Source of the DNA: Bog-159 sp035602155
Lineage (GTDB): Bacteria; Acidobacteriota; Terriglobia; Bryobacterales; Bryobacteraceae
Direction: 5' to 3'
NCBI GenBank assembly: GCA_035602155.1
Contig: DATNMW010000044.1
Location: forward strand, 1 to 14,896
DNA length: 14,896 nucleotides
Shown here piece by piece: positions 14,657 through 14,896 of the stretch; the first letter of the stretch is position 1; each line of letters opens with the position of its first letter. The notes beneath the pieces were generated by a model, which saw nothing but the letters and a program-made list of their open reading frames with translations, did not search any database and was not told the origin of the DNA. Both the position numbers and the translations under genes were made by a program.

Positions 14657-14896
14657 ATGGCAACTGCGACGATGATGACGTCCGCGGAGTTCCTGGCTCG
14701 GCCGGACGAGTTCGACCAAAGTGGCAACCCGATCAAGGAAGAACTCGTCGCCGGAGAAATCATTCAAATGTCCCGCGCCTCCAAACGGCACAACACAACC
14801 AAGAATTGGATCGGACGGATTCTGTTTAGATATCTGGACGCTCATTCCGGGCTAGGCTTGACAGCCCAGATAGAGGCTGCCTTCGTCGTCAGCCAG
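14657..14896 (+). CDS. Uma2 (DUF820) family protein, 3' end beyond the window
   Basis: The frame is open from ATG 14657 to the window edge (80 codons). It starts 'MATATMMTSAEFLARPDEFD', nearly identical to the neighbouring Uma2 pseudogene, but after 'KEELVAGE' (about residue 33) it becomes clearly different: 'IIQMSRASKRHNTTKNWIGR' and 'LDAHSGLGLTAQIEAAFVVS'. This part is still Uma2-like, matching the usual N-terminal half where the substrate-binding helices precede the nuclease core. The catalytic half lies outside the window, so function and completeness cannot be judged. A TAGAAT box 6 nt upstream suggests a leaderless message. In this copy the frame is not broken. Confidence 0.8.
   Translation, partial: MATATMMTSAEFLARPDEFDQSGNPIKEELVAGEIIQMSRASKRHNTTKNWIGRILFRYLDAHSGLGLTAQIEAAFVVSQ

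Larger units (their letters stand above)
14192..14757. repeat. Segmental duplication, copy 2
   Basis: This is the counterpart of 12671-13239 in direct orientation, about 1.51 kb downstream. It lacks 12 bp between CGCGG direct repeats and one codon in the carA part, and has 12 extra bp in the spacer. The copy begins inside what would be mid-carA and ends inside Uma2, so neither edge coincides with a gene boundary. Confidence 0.9.

Overview
The window reads as a high-GC bacterial chromosome, most likely an Acidobacteriota member of the Solibacter/Bryobacter type. The clues are the mix of genes: GloVer tandem-repeat protein remains, several Uma2 (DUF820) genes, a secreted DUF1579-like protein, an M2 (ACE-like) peptidase and a miaB-bifunctional nuclease pair. 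This placement is inference from gene content, not from a marker gene. No rRNA, tRNA, CRISPR array or intact insertion sequence was seen.

Layout. 29-1864 (-): miaB followed 18 bp later by a bifunctional nuclease (DUF151) gene. 2077-2658 (+): a secreted DUF1579-like protein. 2757-3179 (-): a small exported TPR protein. 3213-4874: an island of small minus-strand genes (a PIN-domain toxin and its antitoxin, a 106-residue unknown, and decayed coding remains) lying between the TPR gene and uvrC. It is bracketed by two copies of a 41-bp sequence that carries the start codons of both flanking genes. 4908-6728 (+): uvrC. 6871-8661 (-): an M2 peptidyl-dipeptidase. 8708-13066 (-): carA-carB, the pyrimidine/arginine carbamoyl-phosphate synthetase operon. 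13067-14896: a rearranged tail holding a frameshifted Uma2 gene, a fragment of a GloVer repeat protein, a second and truncated copy of the first third of carA, and the start of a second Uma2 gene that runs off the window.

How it works together. The housekeeping genes (miaB tRNA modification, uvrC excision repair, carAB) are intact and have their key residues. The accessory parts are two. The TA-bearing island appears to have been inserted into, or grown within, a divergent TPR/uvrC promoter. The tail is a partial segmental duplication of the divergent carA/Uma2 promoter region. Many genes here lack a Shine-Dalgarno and instead have a -10-like hexamer about 6-7 nt before the start codon, which suggests leaderless transcripts.

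The most notable items are the carA' duplication with mostly synonymous differences, the 41-bp two-start-codon repeats around the island, and a DUF6979-like gene broken by compensating frameshifts. I found no complete system that I could defend as wholly new.
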